A program made the translations under genes and the position numbers. A model generated the notes under the pieces. That model worked only from the letters and a program-made list of their open reading frames with translations. It did not search any database and was not told where the DNA came from. A stretch of 25,627 nucleotides of DNA, from positions 1 through 25,627 of the forward strand of contig CAYXDO010000158.1 of NCBI GenBank assembly GCA_964463485.1, read 5' to 3'. Source of the stretch: CAYXDO01 sp964463485 (lineage in GTDB: Bacteria; Myxococcota; Kuafuiibacteriia; Kuafuiibacteriales; Kuafuiibacteriaceae). Below, piece after piece: positions 25,488 through 25,627 of this stretch (within the stretch, counting starts at the first letter, position 1; every line of letters begins with the position of its first letter).

Positions 25488-25627
25488 GGTGACTCAGACT
25501 TCCGGCTCAGACTCCCGACTCCGACCTCCGACTCAGACCTCCGACTCCGACCTCCGACTTCCGACTCAGGCCTCCGACTCCGACTTCCGACTCCGACTTC
25601 CGACTCCGACTTCCGACTCCGACTTCC
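25488..25627. repeat. Tandem repeat tract based on CCGACT
   Basis: Degenerate hexamers (CCGACT, CAGACT, CCGACC) become a regular 12-mer, CCGACTCCGACTT, near the end of the window; the right edge is cut off. There are no unique spacers between units, so it is not CRISPR. It resembles in style, but not in unit, the tract at 1-135. Confidence 0.9.

Noticed and set aside
25488..25627. CRISPR-like array
   Set aside because: Units are 6-12 bases and contiguous, with no unique spacers.

Overview
The window looks like chromosomal DNA of a high-GC myxobacterium (phylum Myxococcota, probably class Polyangia). The evidence is two MYXO-CTERM-type sorting tails, a cytosolic Ser/Thr protein kinase with an HRDVTPEN catalytic loop, a very large surface protein built of CARDB and putative-Ig repeats, and an sdhCAB operon encoding a type-B cytochrome b subunit.

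Left third (147-6134), all on the minus strand. Read in the direction of transcription it holds a Ser/Thr kinase, then sdhC-sdhA-sdhB (succinate dehydrogenase/fumarate reductase, tightly packed and probably translationally coupled), then a 358-residue protein I do not recognise. The first 135 bases are a hexamer-based tandem repeat.

Middle (6253-18380), all on the plus strand and probably one transcription unit for the cell envelope. It holds a lipoprotein with six ASH/choice-of-anchor-D-like repeats and a von Willebrand A domain, a 2189-residue protein, and a secreted protein with carboxypeptidase-regulatory-like repeats. The 2189-residue protein is the most striking item: it is two complete secreted proteins joined head to tail with no stop codon. 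Each half has its own signal peptide, beta domain, CARDB repeats, four Ig-like repeats and MYXO-CTERM tail, so a sorting signal and a signal peptide sit back to back in mid-chain.

Right third (18384-25209) is a mosaic accessory region that reads as less GC-rich. It is bracketed by a direct repeat of about 520 bp, which is the 3' end of the carboxypeptidase-regulatory-like gene and its flank. It contains three pairs of the 10-mer CAAATTCAAG, one intact gene of unknown function between two of the pairs, a frameshifted IS66 transposase remnant fused in frame to a zinc-protease remnant, and a broken phosphorylase-fold gene overlapping by ATGA an intact 199-residue gene. A third gene of that run is cut off by the repeat. 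Beyond it, on the minus strand, lies a frameshifted and 3'-truncated lipoprotein with the same type of repeats. The window ends in a CCGACT-based tandem repeat.

No rRNA, tRNA or CRISPR array was seen. All calls come from reading the sequence; no database search was run.
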